Numbered from the stretch's first letter, positions 23,359-33,225 are shown. The stretch: 64,000 nt of DNA from Brevibacillus massiliensis (GCF_000311785.1 NZ_HE978542.1:62001-126000), one strand, 5' to 3'. The notes: generated by a model not told the origin, from the sequence alone. Numbers and translations: made by a program.

Positions 23359-23884
23359 CCCCCATTCGGAATCTTTGTTATAATCCTATCACCCCTTAGG
23401 CATTTGGACAAATAAAAAAAACGGCCAGCTTTGGCAGTTTAGCCGATTTATGCAGATTAAGCGATTCTGACCACTTTTTGCTTGTCGGTCTTCGGCAAAA
23501 ACGGAAGGTGCTGTCTGGCGGCTTCGATCCCGATATCCTCCGCCGGCATCAGCGCCTCTTCGCGAAAGGGAAGGGTACGGCTTTTTTCTCCCGCATCATT
23601 TCGTTTTCAAATCGCAGACATTGACGTGGTTGGCATCGGCGATCATGCTTATATCGTTTCCGTGGACAATGAAGCGTTATTCTTAGATGGATTCTCCTTT
23701 TATAAAACAAACCGGCGGCTGCCCATTTTACTTTTTTCGACAAATTGTTTGAATTGACTGTATTTTTTCACGTGAAACATTTTTTAGCGACTGTGTGAAT
23801 CATAACCGGCATCCTTGCAGAATGAAAACAAAAAAGCGCCCGGAAAGTTGTCATAGCATCTTACCGGACGGTCGTTGCAAGGTC
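23359..23884. other. Intergenic region with probable gene remnants
   Basis: No intact gene. On the minus strand, about 23590 down to the TAA at 23463-23465 reads as a plausible protein tail (REEALMPAEDIGIEAARQHL, then PFLPKTDKQKVVRIA), with no start or upstream continuation: a 3' fragment of a lost gene. On the plus strand, about 23605-23755 also reads well (DIDVVGIGDHAYIVSVDNEA). A frame-shifted or degraded small gene is possible. A terminator for mtnE lies at the right end. Confidence 0.4.
23828..23873 (-). terminator. Terminator after the aminotransferase gene
   Basis: On the minus strand GTCCGGTAAG pairs with CTTTCCGGGC, followed by GCTTTTTTG. It lies about 12 nt after the aminotransferase stop. 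Confidence 0.7.
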
Positions 23885-25054
23885 CTAAAACAGTTTCAGT
23901 TTGGCGATGCGCTGCACGGCTTCCTGCAGGCGTTCTTCCGAGGTCAGGAGAGCCGCTCGGACGAACCCTTCCCCGGTTGGACCAAATCCGATACCTGGCG
24001 CCATGACCACATGCGCTTTCTCCAAAAGCAGGTCAGCAAACGTGGCAGAATCCATCCCGCTTGGCGTTGGCAGCCAAACGAAAAAGGAACCCTGGGACGT
24101 CCTGGCCTTCCAGCCGCTTTCCTCCAACGCCCGAAACAGGGCATTGCGGCGCCGTTCGTAAACGGAAACCAGTTCGCGCACACAGTCTTGGGGACCGGTC
24201 AAGGCCTTGGCTGCGGCCAGCTGCACCGCGCCAAACAGGCTGCAGAAATAGTGGTCCTGAATCACATTGATCAGGCGAACCAACTCCCGGTTGCCAACTA
24301 TCGCACCCACCCGCCACCCGGCCATGTTGTACGTCTTGGATAAGGTATAAAATTCAACGCCTACTTCCTTTGCCCCGGGAACCTGCATAAAACTGACGGG
24401 TTTCTTCCCGTCAAAACTGATGGCCCCGTAGGCGAAGTCATGACAGACAACGATCTCATGCCGTTTGGCAAACCGGATCGCCTCTTCAAAAAACGAAAAC
24501 GGCGCATTGACTGCAGTGGGATTATTCGGATAGTTTAGGAACATCAACTTCGCTTTTGCCAAATCCTCTCGAGACAGCTCCCCAAAGTCAGGCAGAAAGT
24601 CGTTTTCCTGGCGAAGCGGCATCATTGCCATCCGCCCGCCGCTGATCGCCACTCCTGACCAATAATCCGGATAGCCCGGATCCGGTACCAAGGCGACGTC
24701 TCCTGGATCCAACAAAACCTGACAAATTTCGACAAGACCCGTTTTGCTGCCGAACAGGATCGCCACTTCTTCTTCCGAGTTGAGGTCAACGTCAAACTCT
24801 TGTTTGTACCAATGCGCTATAGCCGCCTTCAGCTCATGCCTGCCCTGAAACGGGGGGTATTTATGATGAACAGGATCTGCCGCCTGCCGCTGAAGTTCTT
24901 CCACGATATGGGGCGGTGTCGGCAAATCGGGATTTCCTTGGCCCAGATTGATCACATCGTGTCCTTCTGCGGCGATTTTGCTTACTTTTGCCACAAGTGA
25001 TGAAAAAAACTGCGTGGGTAAACGATCCATCATGGCAGCCGGTTGAATACGCAT
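23885..25054 (-). CDS. PLP-dependent class I/II aminotransferase (MtnE/YkrV-like)
   Basis: 389 aa, starting at ATG 25054 with GGAAGGG upstream. It closely follows Bacillus YkrV/MtnE, the glutamine transaminase of methionine salvage: PTQFFSSLVAKVSKIAAEGH, VINLGQGNPDLPTP, FLNYPNNPTAVNAP, HDFAYGAISFDGKKPVSF, and the PLP lysine in YTLSKTYNMAGWRVG (about residue 235). The fold type I large domain is complete. There are no other methionine-salvage genes beside it, so a different keto-acid substrate is possible. Monocistronic, between two terminators. Confidence 0.92.
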   Translation of the reverse strand: MRIQPAAMMDRLPTQFFSSLVAKVSKIAAEGHDVINLGQGNPDLPTPPHIVEELQRQAADPVHHKYPPFQGRHELKAAIAHWYKQEFDVDLNSEEEVAILFGSKTGLVEICQVLLDPGDVALVPDPGYPDYWSGVAISGGRMAMMPLRQENDFLPDFGELSREDLAKAKLMFLNYPNNPTAVNAPFSFFEEAIRFAKRHEIVVCHDFAYGAISFDGKKPVSFMQVPGAKEVGVEFYTLSKTYNMAGWRVGAIVGNRELVRLINVIQDHYFCSLFGAVQLAAAKALTGPQDCVRELVSVYERRRNALFRALEESGWKARTSQGSFFVWLPTPSGMDSATFADLLLEKAHVVMAPGIGFGPTGEGFVRAALLTSEERLQEAVQRIAKLKLF

Positions 25055-25096
25055 AAGCGGCCCTTCCTTTCATTACGGTAAATGGTGATATAAAGA

Positions 25097-25120
25097 CCCC
25101 TTCTTCCGAGGAAGAAGGGG
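25097..25120 (-). terminator. Strong terminator after the efflux adaptor gene
   Basis: CCCCTTCTTCC (25097-25107) pairs with GGAAGAAGGGG (25110-25120), a perfect 11-bp stem. On the minus strand it is followed by TCTTTATATC. It separates the efflux operon from the aminotransferase gene. Confidence 0.85.
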
Positions 25121-25214
25121 CTGTTTCGCTTCAAGAGCGCAACCTTGTTTTTAATAGTAGCTACCCCGTTTTTTGCTGTCAATTCTTTTCTGCGAGAAGC
25201 TGTCGAAAAGGGAA

Positions 25215-26459
25215 TTAGTTGCTAGTCGTTTGGATCTGAATTTTTGAACCGTCTTTCAGCAGCGATTGGCCGCGAACGACGATCTGGTCGCCTTTTGCAA
25301 GGCCGCTCTTGATTTCAATCCGATCGCTATTTTCAGACCCGGTCTCGACTTCCACTTTTTGAACCGTGTCACCATTCACTTTGTAGACAAACTTTTTGCC
25401 CTCAGACTCGACGACAGCCTTGCGGGAAACGACAAGTGTATTGGCGTTTTGGCCAGCGGCGTTTTCCAGGCTGACGTTGACCACCATGTCTGCCTTCAGT
25501 TGATTGTTCGGGTTGGGAATCGAGATCTCGATCGGGTAAGCTTTCAACTGCTGATCCATCACCGGACTGACAGCCGTTACCTGACCTGTCACCTCTTTTG
25601 ATAAAGCCGTCACTTGGACGGTCGCCTTCGTTCCCACTTTGACATGATTGATTTCCGACTCCGCCAGATTTACTTTTACCTTCAGCGGATCCGTATTGAC
25701 GAGCACGACCGTCGGCCCTTGAGGAGAAGCCATTTCTCCTACTGCAGCATTGACGGAAGAGACATACCCGGAGATGGGGGCGGTTACGGTGGCGTTAGCC
25801 AGCTGTTCCCTGGCATTTTCCAGCGTTACCCGCGCCTGATCCACAGAAGCTTGCGAAACGCCGACCGGGGTCATCTTCTTGGCGCTTTCCAGGTTGCTTA
25901 CGGCATTGTCGTAAGCGGTTTGGGCGTTCGTCAACGCCGTTTCGGCCTGCTCCAACTGCTGTTTTGGAATCGCCCCCTGCTGGAACAGTTCGCTCATCCG
26001 CTGGTGGTTCAGCTTGGCGTCATTCAGGGCCTGTTCTGCCTGCTTCAAACCGTTTTCCGCCTGGGTCAGCCCCTGCGAGGTACTCGTTCCGCTTTGCGCC
26101 AGGTTGGCCACGGCCAGTTTATACGCCGCTTCCGCCTGTTTCACGCTGTTGGCCAGATCGGTCTTATCCAGGGTGAAGAGAACCTGCCCCTTATTCACCT
26201 TTTGACCTAACTTTACAGGGATCGACTGAATTTTGCCGCTGACCTTGGGCGATACATTTACCTCTTCATTCGGAGCCAGCTTGCCGACAAAACCTGCTTG
26301 GTCGTTTACTGTACCGGTATCGACGGTTTCCACTTGAACGGGAGTAGGTGCCTCTGGTTGTTCGGCTTCAGGCGCTCCACCGCTGGGCGAGCAGCCCGCG
26401 ATGACGATTCCTAGTGACATCGCGAGCAAAAAGCCAAGACGTAATCTATTTCGCTTCAT
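25215..26459 (-). CDS. RND efflux adaptor (HlyD/MFP-family lipoprotein)
   Basis: 414 aa, starting at ATG 26459 with GGAGGAGAAACG upstream. A lipoprotein signal ends GIVIAGCSPSG (Cys about 23). The body has lipoyl-like halves (VSPKVSGKIQSIPVKLGQKV and ATVTAPISGYVSSVNAAVGE) around a long alpha hairpin (about 95-215), then beta-barrel and membrane-proximal domains. It bridges the RND pump outwards. It is 12 nt after the pump gene in the same operon. Confidence 0.94.
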   Translation of the reverse strand: MKRNRLRLGFLLAMSLGIVIAGCSPSGGAPEAEQPEAPTPVQVETVDTGTVNDQAGFVGKLAPNEEVNVSPKVSGKIQSIPVKLGQKVNKGQVLFTLDKTDLANSVKQAEAAYKLAVANLAQSGTSTSQGLTQAENGLKQAEQALNDAKLNHQRMSELFQQGAIPKQQLEQAETALTNAQTAYDNAVSNLESAKKMTPVGVSQASVDQARVTLENAREQLANATVTAPISGYVSSVNAAVGEMASPQGPTVVLVNTDPLKVKVNLAESEINHVKVGTKATVQVTALSKEVTGQVTAVSPVMDQQLKAYPIEISIPNPNNQLKADMVVNVSLENAAGQNANTLVVSRKAVVESEGKKFVYKVNGDTVQKVEVETGSENSDRIEIKSGLAKGDQIVVRGQSLLKDGSKIQIQTTSN

Positions 26460-26471
26460 ACGTTTCTCCTC

Positions 26472-29400
26472 CTATTCCACATTCGACCCGATAGCAGCGG
26501 GCGAATCGGCTTTCTTACGTCTGCGCAATCGGAATGAACGCAGCTTTTTCCCCCAGTCGTCAAACCACGTGTAAACGACAGGAACCAGCACCAGGGTGAT
26601 CAGTGTCGAGAAGCTGAGACCAAAGGCGACGACAATCGCCATCGGAGCTTGCGATTCGTTTCCGGATCCTCCGCCGAAAGCCATCGGCAGGATCGCCAAA
26701 ATGGTCGCCAGCGATGTCATCAGAATCGGACGCAAACGCAGCGGTCCAGCCTGCAGAATCGCCTCTTTCAGCTCGAAGCCCTTCTTGCGCAGGTTGTTGA
26801 CGTAGTCTATCAGCACGATCGCGTTGTTGACGACGATACCGACCAGCAGAATGTACCCGATCAGAGCCGTTACGCTAAGCGAAGTCCCGGTGAGGAACAG
26901 ACCGACTACCACACCGATCAGGGTCGGCGGGATCGAGAACATGATGATAAACGGACTGTACAACGATTCGAACTGCCCCGCCATGACCATGTAAATCAAG
27001 GCAATCGACATGATGATGGCGAAGAACAGGCTGATAAACGACTTGGCCATATCTTCCGATTGTCCGCCAAACTGGATGCTGTACCCGTCCGGCAGGTTGA
27101 TTTTGTCAAGCTTCACCGTAATGTCACGCACGATAGAGTTCAGGTCTCGGCCGGCAATATCGCTGCTGATCGTGACTTCCCGCGATTGGTCGGAACGGTT
27201 GATCTTTTGCGGCACCTCTTCGCGCTTGATCGAGGCAACGGAAGACAGCGGGATTTGTGCGCCGCTCGCAGTCGTAATCCGCAGGCGATCCAGGTAATTT
27301 CGCTCCTCCTGGAAGTCTTTTGGCATCGTTACCCTGACGTCAATTTCATCATCGCCAGTCCGGTACTTCGTCATCGTCGATCCCTGGAACGCCGTACGGA
27401 CATTGGAGATGATTTGCGACGTCGTCAGGCCGTACAAGCTCGCTTTTTCGTGATCGACGACGACCTGGAACTCCTCGACGCTGTCGTCCAACGAGGAGGA
27501 CACGTTCCGCGTTCCCGGTACGGCTTTGACCTCCTGCTCAATGATTTCGCTGATGTCCTTCAACACGTCAAGGTCATCCCCGTGCAGGGTGATTTGTACA
27601 GGGGAACCGCTGCCACCCATCCCCTGATCGTCCTCTTTGACGACGATTTCCGGGCCGGGAATATGTGCCACCTGTTTGCGCAGTTCTTCCACCACTTCAA
27701 GTGTTGAGCGTTTCCGCTCCGTTTTCGGAACCAATTCGACGCTAATGCTGCCCAAGTTGCCGCTGGTGGCCGACAAGAACGAACCGCCGCTGCCAGCGGA
27801 TGAATACACCAGCTTTAATTCAGGTATTTTTTTGACGATGTCCTCTACCTGCTTCACAACGGCCGATGTCTCTTCCAGCACCGTGCCGTTTGGCATGGTG
27901 ATAGAAATCGAAATTCGCCCTTCGTCCTGGGCCGGGATGAATTCCGCCCCGACGAACGGAACAAGCGCTACGGCCCCGACAAACATGGCCAGTGTCAGGA
28001 CAAACACGGTTTTCCTATGTCCTAGCGCCCATTTTAACAGGCGTCCATATCCTCTCGCCATCTTGTTGAAACCAATGTTGAACCATTTAAACGGGTTGAT
28101 TCCCCGATATTTGGCCGTGTGTTCCCCCTCTTCGTGGTCCGGAATCTTCTTGAGCCACAAAGAAGAGAGCATCGGCACAAGCGTAATCGAGGCGACAAAG
28201 GCGGCAATGTGAGAGAACACAACCGTCAACGCCAGCGGCTTAAAGATCTGGGCAGCGAGCCCGTCGACGAACACGATCGGCAAGAAGACGCAGATCTGTG
28301 CCAGAGCCGAGGCCGCGACCGCATTGCCCACTTCCCGCGCGCCGAGCTTTGCCGCTTCGAGCATTCCTTTCCCCGCCTGACGGTGCCGGAAGATGTTTTC
28401 CAAAATAACGACGGCAAAGTCGACGAGTGAACCCAAACCGAGCGTCAAACCGGACAGCGTAATCAAGTTGATGGTCTCGCCGGTAAAGTACATCAAACAG
28501 AAGGTTGCGATGATCGAGATGGGTATCACAATTGCCACGATAATGACAGACCGGACGCTGTTCAAGAACAGCATCAGGATGAGGATCGCGAACAATCCCC
28601 CGAACAGAGCGTGTTCTGCCAACGTGTAGATCGAGTCTTTGATAAATTGCGATGTATCCATGATCATCGTGACTTTCAGTCCATCAGGCAGATCCTTTTC
28701 GAGCTGTGTCAGTTCCTTTCTGACCCCGTCTACCACCTCAATGGTGTTTCCGCCAGACGCCTTCAGGACCGAGATGCCAACAGTCGGTTCCCCATTCAGG
28801 TACGCTTCCTGGGTGACTTCCTTGTACGTATCGTTGACCTGGGCAATGTCTTTCAAGCGGATACTGCCGCTTCCTACGTGAATCGGCGTATCTCCGATCG
28901 CATCGACGCTCTGGTACTCCCCTTGGACGCGGATGTTCAGCTTCGTCTCTCCCTGGCGTACCGCTCCGGCTGATCCGGACTGGTTGGTCGCCCCCAACGC
29001 TTGCTGAATCTGATCGATGGTCAAACCGTAAGCGGCGATTTTGGACGGGTCGAGCACCACGTCGATCAGGCGGTCTTTCCCGCCTGTTACCATGACCGAG
29101 GCAACGCCGTCTACGCGCTCCAAGCGCGATTTGATCGTATTGTCGGCGATCGACTTTAATTTGACGGTGTCATTGTCACCCGTCAAGCCCAACGTCACGA
29201 TCGGCATGCTGTTCGGGTCGAACCGCAGGACTCGCGGTGATTTGGCCGAGTCGGGCAGGGCCCCCCGAACCTGGTCAATCTTATCCCGAATGTCGAGCAT
29301 AGCCTGGTCCATATTGGTTCCCCAATTAAATTGGACGATGACCTGTGAGGCACCGCTCATCGTTACGGAATTGATTTTGTCCACGTTAGAAACGCTGCCT

Positions 29401-29612
29401 AGTGCCTCTTCTATCGGCTTCGTCACCAGCTTCTCTACCTCGGCAGGGGCTCCCCCTTCTACGCTGGTGACGACGACAGCGACCGGCAGATTCAGTTCCG
29501 GCATCAATTCTACCGCCAATCGCGGCAGCGAAACGAAGCCGAACATCAGCACGGCAATGGCCAGCATGAAGATGGTGACCGGTCGTCTGATCGACAAGTC
29601 AGACAAGTTCAT
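26472..29612 (-). CDS. RND-family efflux permease (SwrC/AcrB type)
   Basis: 1046 aa, starting at ATG 29612. It is a proton-driven trimeric exporter with 12 membrane helices and two large outer loops. The membrane core includes LGLGSLVDFAVVILENIFRH (TM4, with the proton-relay Asp) and GIVVNNAIVLIDYVNNLRKKG (TM10-11). Full length for the family and intact. Substrates cannot be told from sequence; the Bacillus relative SwrC exports surfactin. Directly follows the MarR gene and shares the operon. Confidence 0.95.
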   Translation of the reverse strand: MNLSDLSIRRPVTIFMLAIAVLMFGFVSLPRLAVELMPELNLPVAVVVTSVEGGAPAEVEKLVTKPIEEALGSVSNVDKINSVTMSGASQVIVQFNWGTNMDQAMLDIRDKIDQVRGALPDSAKSPRVLRFDPNSMPIVTLGLTGDNDTVKLKSIADNTIKSRLERVDGVASVMVTGGKDRLIDVVLDPSKIAAYGLTIDQIQQALGATNQSGSAGAVRQGETKLNIRVQGEYQSVDAIGDTPIHVGSGSIRLKDIAQVNDTYKEVTQEAYLNGEPTVGISVLKASGGNTIEVVDGVRKELTQLEKDLPDGLKVTMIMDTSQFIKDSIYTLAEHALFGGLFAILILMLFLNSVRSVIIVAIVIPISIIATFCLMYFTGETINLITLSGLTLGLGSLVDFAVVILENIFRHRQAGKGMLEAAKLGAREVGNAVAASALAQICVFLPIVFVDGLAAQIFKPLALTVVFSHIAAFVASITLVPMLSSLWLKKIPDHEEGEHTAKYRGINPFKWFNIGFNKMARGYGRLLKWALGHRKTVFVLTLAMFVGAVALVPFVGAEFIPAQDEGRISISITMPNGTVLEETSAVVKQVEDIVKKIPELKLVYSSAGSGGSFLSATSGNLGSISVELVPKTERKRSTLEVVEELRKQVAHIPGPEIVVKEDDQGMGGSGSPVQITLHGDDLDVLKDISEIIEQEVKAVPGTRNVSSSLDDSVEEFQVVVDHEKASLYGLTTSQIISNVRTAFQGSTMTKYRTGDDEIDVRVTMPKDFQEERNYLDRLRITTASGAQIPLSSVASIKREEVPQKINRSDQSREVTISSDIAGRDLNSIVRDITVKLDKINLPDGYSIQFGGQSEDMAKSFISLFFAIIMSIALIYMVMAGQFESLYSPFIIMFSIPPTLIGVVVGLFLTGTSLSVTALIGYILLVGIVVNNAIVLIDYVNNLRKKGFELKEAILQAGPLRLRPILMTSLATILAILPMAFGGGSGNESQAPMAIVVAFGLSFSTLITLVLVPVVYTWFDDWGKKLRSFRLRRRKKADSPAAIGSNVE

Positions 29613-29614
29613 CT

Positions 29615-30070
29615 CTACTCACTCCCTTTTTGCTCCTTCAATGTGTCTCGTCTAGCTATTAAGTACGAATTGAGAATGTCAAGAGCATCGCTGATCTTCA
29701 TTGCATCCTCATCGGTGATACCTTTAAACAGTTGATGAACGCAGTCATCGCTTAAAAACGGTACCTTCTTCTCCAATACTTCAGGGCGATCCGCCAGATA
29801 GACGCGCACGACGCGCCGGTCATGCTCGTCTTTTCGCCTGACGACGAGATGCTGCCGCTCTAACCTGTCGATGATGCCGGATGTCGTGCTGTAGGGCAAC
29901 TCCGTCAGTTTGCTGAGCTCCCCTATCGTACGCGGGGAGTCCTTGATCATTTTCAGCACGTACACCTGCAGTCTGGTCAGCCCGCTATCGGCGAGAACAA
30001 TCGTCAAAATGTCAAAAAACAGTTTGTTCGTCTGATTCAGTGTTTCGCTTAGTTTCACAATTTTATCCAT
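29615..30070 (-). CDS. MarR-family transcriptional regulator of the efflux operon
   Basis: 151 aa, starting at ATG 30070 with AGAGATG-like weak site upstream. Winged helix at about 45-95 (IGELSKLTELPYSTTSGIIDRLERQ), wing with RKDEHDRRVVRVYL. MarR proteins repress drug-efflux genes until a ligand binds. It is the first gene of the MarR-RND-adaptor operon, only 2 nt from the pump gene. Two copies of TTTC-N7-GAAA lie 19-67 bp upstream of its ATG and are likely operators. Confidence 0.92.
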   Translation of the reverse strand: MDKIVKLSETLNQTNKLFFDILTIVLADSGLTRLQVYVLKMIKDSPRTIGELSKLTELPYSTTSGIIDRLERQHLVVRRKDEHDRRVVRVYLADRPEVLEKKVPFLSDDCVHQLFKGITDEDAMKISDALDILNSYLIARRDTLKEQKGSE

Positions 30071-30088
30071 CTCTTGCCTCCGCTACTA

Positions 30089-30137
30089 TTTCAGCACATG
30101 AAATATTATGGCACAGAAGATATTTCGAGACAAGAAA
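30089..30137. promoter_or_regulatory. Two tandem TTTC-N7-GAAA palindromes, candidate MarR operators
   Basis: TTTCAGCACATGAAA (30089-30103) and TTTCGAGACAAGAAA (30123-30137) have the same half-sites and length, with centres 34 bp apart. They lie 19-67 bp upstream of the MarR ATG. The pair is consistent with autoregulation by two dimers. Confidence 0.6.
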
Positions 30138-30242
30138 TAAATTCTAACGTTTTTATAAAGCGGGGAAAGACGTGCAGGGCGGCGATCTAACAATGTATTA
30201 CGAACAAGTGGAAAAAAAATTTCCCTTTCTTGCAAAAAAATA

Positions 30243-30276
30243 AAATGCAGTTTCACCACGCGGATGAACTGCATTT
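30243..30276 (-). terminator. Terminator after the P450 gene
   Basis: AAATGCAGTT (30243-30252) pairs with AACTGCATTT (30267-30276). On the minus strand it is followed by TTATTTTTTT. It lies 10 nt after the P450 stop. Confidence 0.85.
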
Positions 30277-30286
30277 GATGACAGGG

Positions 30287-31630
30287 CTATCGCTGCTTTA
30301 CCACCATCCTGATGCCGTTCTTCGGCCGCAGCGTGACCAGCGGCTCGGGTTCAACCGGCGGATGGTCGGGCGCGAGCCGAAGCTGGAATCGCTGTGCCAC
30401 GGTCGCAATGACGAGGGCCGCTTCCATCAGGGCGAAGTTGTTGCCGATACAAATGCGCGGCCCGCCGCCAAACGGGAAGAAGGCAAACTGGGGGATTCGC
30501 TTGAGCAGGTCCCCCTCAAAGCGTTCGGGGATAAATTGGTCGGGTTGGTCAAAGTACTCCGGTTTGCGGTGCATGACGTATTGGCTCATCATGATCGTCT
30601 CGCCTGGTTCAAATTGGTACTCGCCGATCTGGACCGGCTCCACGACCTCGCGGTTGATCGCCCAGGCAGCCGGGTACAGCCGCAGCGCTTCCCAGACGAT
30701 GTTGGTGGTGTAGGTCAATTTCGGAATATCCTCTGCAGTGGGCAGCCTGCCTTCCAGTACCGTGTCAAGCTCCTCCCACAAACGGCGCTCCGCCTCCGGA
30801 TGCTGGGACAAAAGGTACCAGGTCCACGACAGCGTGTTGGCCGTCGTCTCATGGCCGGCGATAAAGATGGTCATCACCTCGTCCCTGACCTGCTCGTTGG
30901 TCATGCCTGTTCCGTCCTCTTCGTCCCGGGCGGCAAGCAGCATCGCGAGCAAGTCGCTCAGGTCCGCAGCGTTTTTCCGGCGCCTCTCTTCTATTATTTT
31001 ATAGATCGCTTTGTTTAAAATCTCGTTGGCCTGCTGAAACTCACGGTTGCTCTTCGTCGGCACCGAAGGGGGGATGTCGAAGATGGAACTGGCTTTTCGG
31101 CTGACGTAATGAAGCCCCACCTCGATCGCACGGCCGATCTCCTTGGCACTTTCATGTACATCGGTGCCGAACATGGTATTGGTAATGATCGCCAAGGTGA
31201 GCTCCATCATATCCTGATTGATCATCCGCTCCTCCCCGTCCTGCCACGAATCGGTCATCTTTTTGGCAAATCCGACCATGTCATCCGCATAGGAGGCGAT
31301 GCGTTCTTTGCGAAAGGCCGGCTGGATCAGCCGCCGCTGCCGCAAATGCTTCTTGCCCTCACTGGTCAAGATCCCCTCCCCGACGACCGCTTTCGCTGTC
31401 TGCAGCCCCTTTGCCTTGTGAAAACTGGCGTGTTGGGTCACCAATACTTCTTTTATGTAATCGGGGTTGCTGATCAGATACACATGGCGTTTCGGGCCAA
31501 AACGGATGTGAACCACGTCCCCGTACTCCTCCGCCGCCCGCTGCAGGAAAGCGAGCGGATCTTTGCGAAATTCCAACAAGTTGCCGGAGATGGGCAGCCC
31601 CTTCGGCCCGGAAATCAATGATTTGACCAT
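30287..31630 (-). CDS. Cytochrome P450 monooxygenase
   Basis: 447 aa, starting at ATG 31630. All core signatures are present: I-helix AGHETTANT (about 258-266), K-helix EALRLYP (ExxR) and the heme loop FPFGGGPRICIGNNFA with the Cys thiolate (about residue 392). No N-terminal membrane anchor and no fused reductase, so it needs separate ferredoxin or flavodoxin partners, which are not in the window. Closest in shape to soluble bacterial CYP102A-domain/CYP4-like enzymes. Substrate unknown; fatty acids are a fair guess. Monocistronic. Confidence 0.95.
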   Translation of the reverse strand: MVKSLISGPKGLPISGNLLEFRKDPLAFLQRAAEEYGDVVHIRFGPKRHVYLISNPDYIKEVLVTQHASFHKAKGLQTAKAVVGEGILTSEGKKHLRQRRLIQPAFRKERIASYADDMVGFAKKMTDSWQDGEERMINQDMMELTLAIITNTMFGTDVHESAKEIGRAIEVGLHYVSRKASSIFDIPPSVPTKSNREFQQANEILNKAIYKIIEERRRKNAADLSDLLAMLLAARDEEDGTGMTNEQVRDEVMTIFIAGHETTANTLSWTWYLLSQHPEAERRLWEELDTVLEGRLPTAEDIPKLTYTTNIVWEALRLYPAAWAINREVVEPVQIGEYQFEPGETIMMSQYVMHRKPEYFDQPDQFIPERFEGDLLKRIPQFAFFPFGGGPRICIGNNFALMEAALVIATVAQRFQLRLAPDHPPVEPEPLVTLRPKNGIRMVVKQR

Positions 31631-31725
31631 CGACTATCGCTCCTTTTTCGTCTTTCTCCATCTAGTATCTATACCTTTTCCCCGTTTCATGTAAAAATGT
31701 TTCAGCATGCGCGAAATAGAAAAAA

Positions 31726-31762
31726 GCAAGTCCCAAAAAGTCTGGTCCAGACTGGGACTTGC
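31726..31762 (-). terminator. Terminator after moaC
   Basis: GCAAGTCCCA (31726-31735) pairs with TGGGACTTGC (31753-31762). An inner TCTGG/CCAGA stem is also possible. The minus-strand side continues TTTTTTC. Confidence 0.85.
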
Positions 31763-31782
31763 CCCCTCCTCTGTGTGATTGA

Positions 31783-32271
31783 CTATTGATTATTCCGGTG
31801 GTAGTCGCCGCTCTTTCCGCCCGTTTTGCTCACCAGATACGTAGGGCCGAGCACCATCGCTTTATCCATGGCTTTACACATATCGTACACAGTCAAGACA
31901 ACTGCGCTGGCACAAGTGAGCGCCTCCATCTCTACACCGGTCTGCCCTGTCGTCTTCACCGTCGCTTCCACAGCCAGCGTTTCTTCCCCTTCAAAGCTGA
32001 ATTGGATGTCAATTCCCGTAAGCGGCAGCGGGTGGCACATCGGGATGATCTCCGCTGTTTTTTTTGCTGCCATCACTCCCGCTACCTGGGCGACAGCCAA
32101 TACGTCACCTTTGCCGACGTTGCCTTCGCGAATGCGTCTAAGTGTTTCCTTGTTCATCGTGACCTGACTGCGGGCAACTGCCGTCCGTGCTGTAACCGCT
32201 TTTTCTGATACATCTACCATTCTCGCCCGCTGCTGCTGATTAAAATGGGTCAATTCATCTTTTGGATTCAT
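31783..32271 (-). CDS. moaC: Cyclic pyranopterin monophosphate synthase
   Basis: 162 aa, starting at ATG 32271. It acts with MoaA in the first step of molybdenum cofactor synthesis. Family segments: [49 protein letters not shown] and the highly conserved [20 protein letters not shown]. The C-terminal SKTGGKSG is usual. It stands alone; the MoaD-MoaE fusion gene is 12 kb away. Confidence 0.96.
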   Translation of the reverse strand: MNPKDELTHFNQQQRARMVDVSEKAVTARTAVARSQVTMNKETLRRIREGNVGKGDVLAVAQVAGVMAAKKTAEIIPMCHPLPLTGIDIQFSFEGEETLAVEATVKTTGQTGVEMEALTCASAVVLTVYDMCKAMDKAMVLGPTYLVSKTGGKSGDYHRNNQ

Positions 32272-32346
32272 CTGTGCCCGTCCTCCGATCGATTTTTTCT
32301 TACTCTTACCCTATCGGAGTATCTGGACAAAATCAACGAAAAAAAC

Positions 32347-33225
32347 CTATTCGGCTGCTCTTAGTTTTCGTTTCATTCTTGTGGCCAAAATTTCCAAGGC
32401 GATGGCAAACGCTAAGATGAAATAAGTAATTACGCCAATTTCCCGCACGTCATAATAAAATGCGCTTGCCATAAACATATCAAACCCGATCCCGCCGGCA
32501 CCGGCCGCCGCTCCCATAGCGACTGCAACGGCAAAGTTGATTTCAAACCGCATGAAGGTCCAAGAGATGAGATACGTTATGGAAGAAGGGATGACGGCCT
32601 GGAACACAATCTGCCACCAATTGGCACCGCTTGCCTTGAGCGCTTCCACCACATCTTTATCCAACTCTTCGAAAGACTCGGAATAAGCCTTAATCAAATA
32701 TCCGACGGAATGAAAGGTCATGCCGATAACAGCCGCAACACTCCCCAAACCGGCTGCTACCGCAAAAATCAAAACCCACAAAACCGTTGGAACCCCCCTG
32801 ATGAAAGCAACCATTCCTTTTATCATCACGGAAACCGTGTTCGAGGATAAGTTTCGTGCAGCCAAAAGCCCTAAAAACAACGCAATAACGGCGCCGAACA
32901 ATGTCGTAAGAAACGCAAGCCCGAGCGTAACGATGACTTGCTTAAGAGCTCCGGCAAACGTAAAATGCTGAAAATGCGGCTCTAGAAACATCGTCTTGAC
33001 CGTAACGAGCGAGTTATAAGCCGCTTCGAAAAAATGGACGTCTTTATAATCGAAGCTACTGAAACCGTACAAGGTCAAAGCGACTAACGTGAGCAGGGTG
33101 ATTTGGATAACGAAGGAAGCCTTATTGAAAGGCTTCGTTCTGATCGGTTTGTTGTGAATCTGTCCAGCCTTGTTCCCGGCTTTATCATTGACGGCTCTGA
33201 TCGATTCATCCCATCCCCATCCCAT
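32347..33225 (-). CDS. phnE: Phosphonate ABC permease, second copy
   Basis: 292 aa, starting at 33225. PhnE family: six membrane segments, GLLAARNLSS, FIRGVPTVLWVLIFAVAAGLG, and the EAA loop ELDKDVVEALKASGANWWQIVFQ. Immediately follows the first phnE copy (stop at 33226). Two-permease arrangements are common in PhnCDE importers of Firmicutes. Confidence 0.93.
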   Translation of the reverse strand: MGWGWDESIRAVNDKAGNKAGQIHNKPIRTKPFNKASFVIQITLLTLVALTLYGFSSFDYKDVHFFEAAYNSLVTVKTMFLEPHFQHFTFAGALKQVIVTLGLAFLTTLFGAVIALFLGLLAARNLSSNTVSVMIKGMVAFIRGVPTVLWVLIFAVAAGLGSVAAVIGMTFHSVGYLIKAYSESFEELDKDVVEALKASGANWWQIVFQAVIPSSITYLISWTFMRFEINFAVAVAMGAAAGAGGIGFDMFMASAFYYDVREIGVITYFILAFAIALEILATRMKRKLRAAE

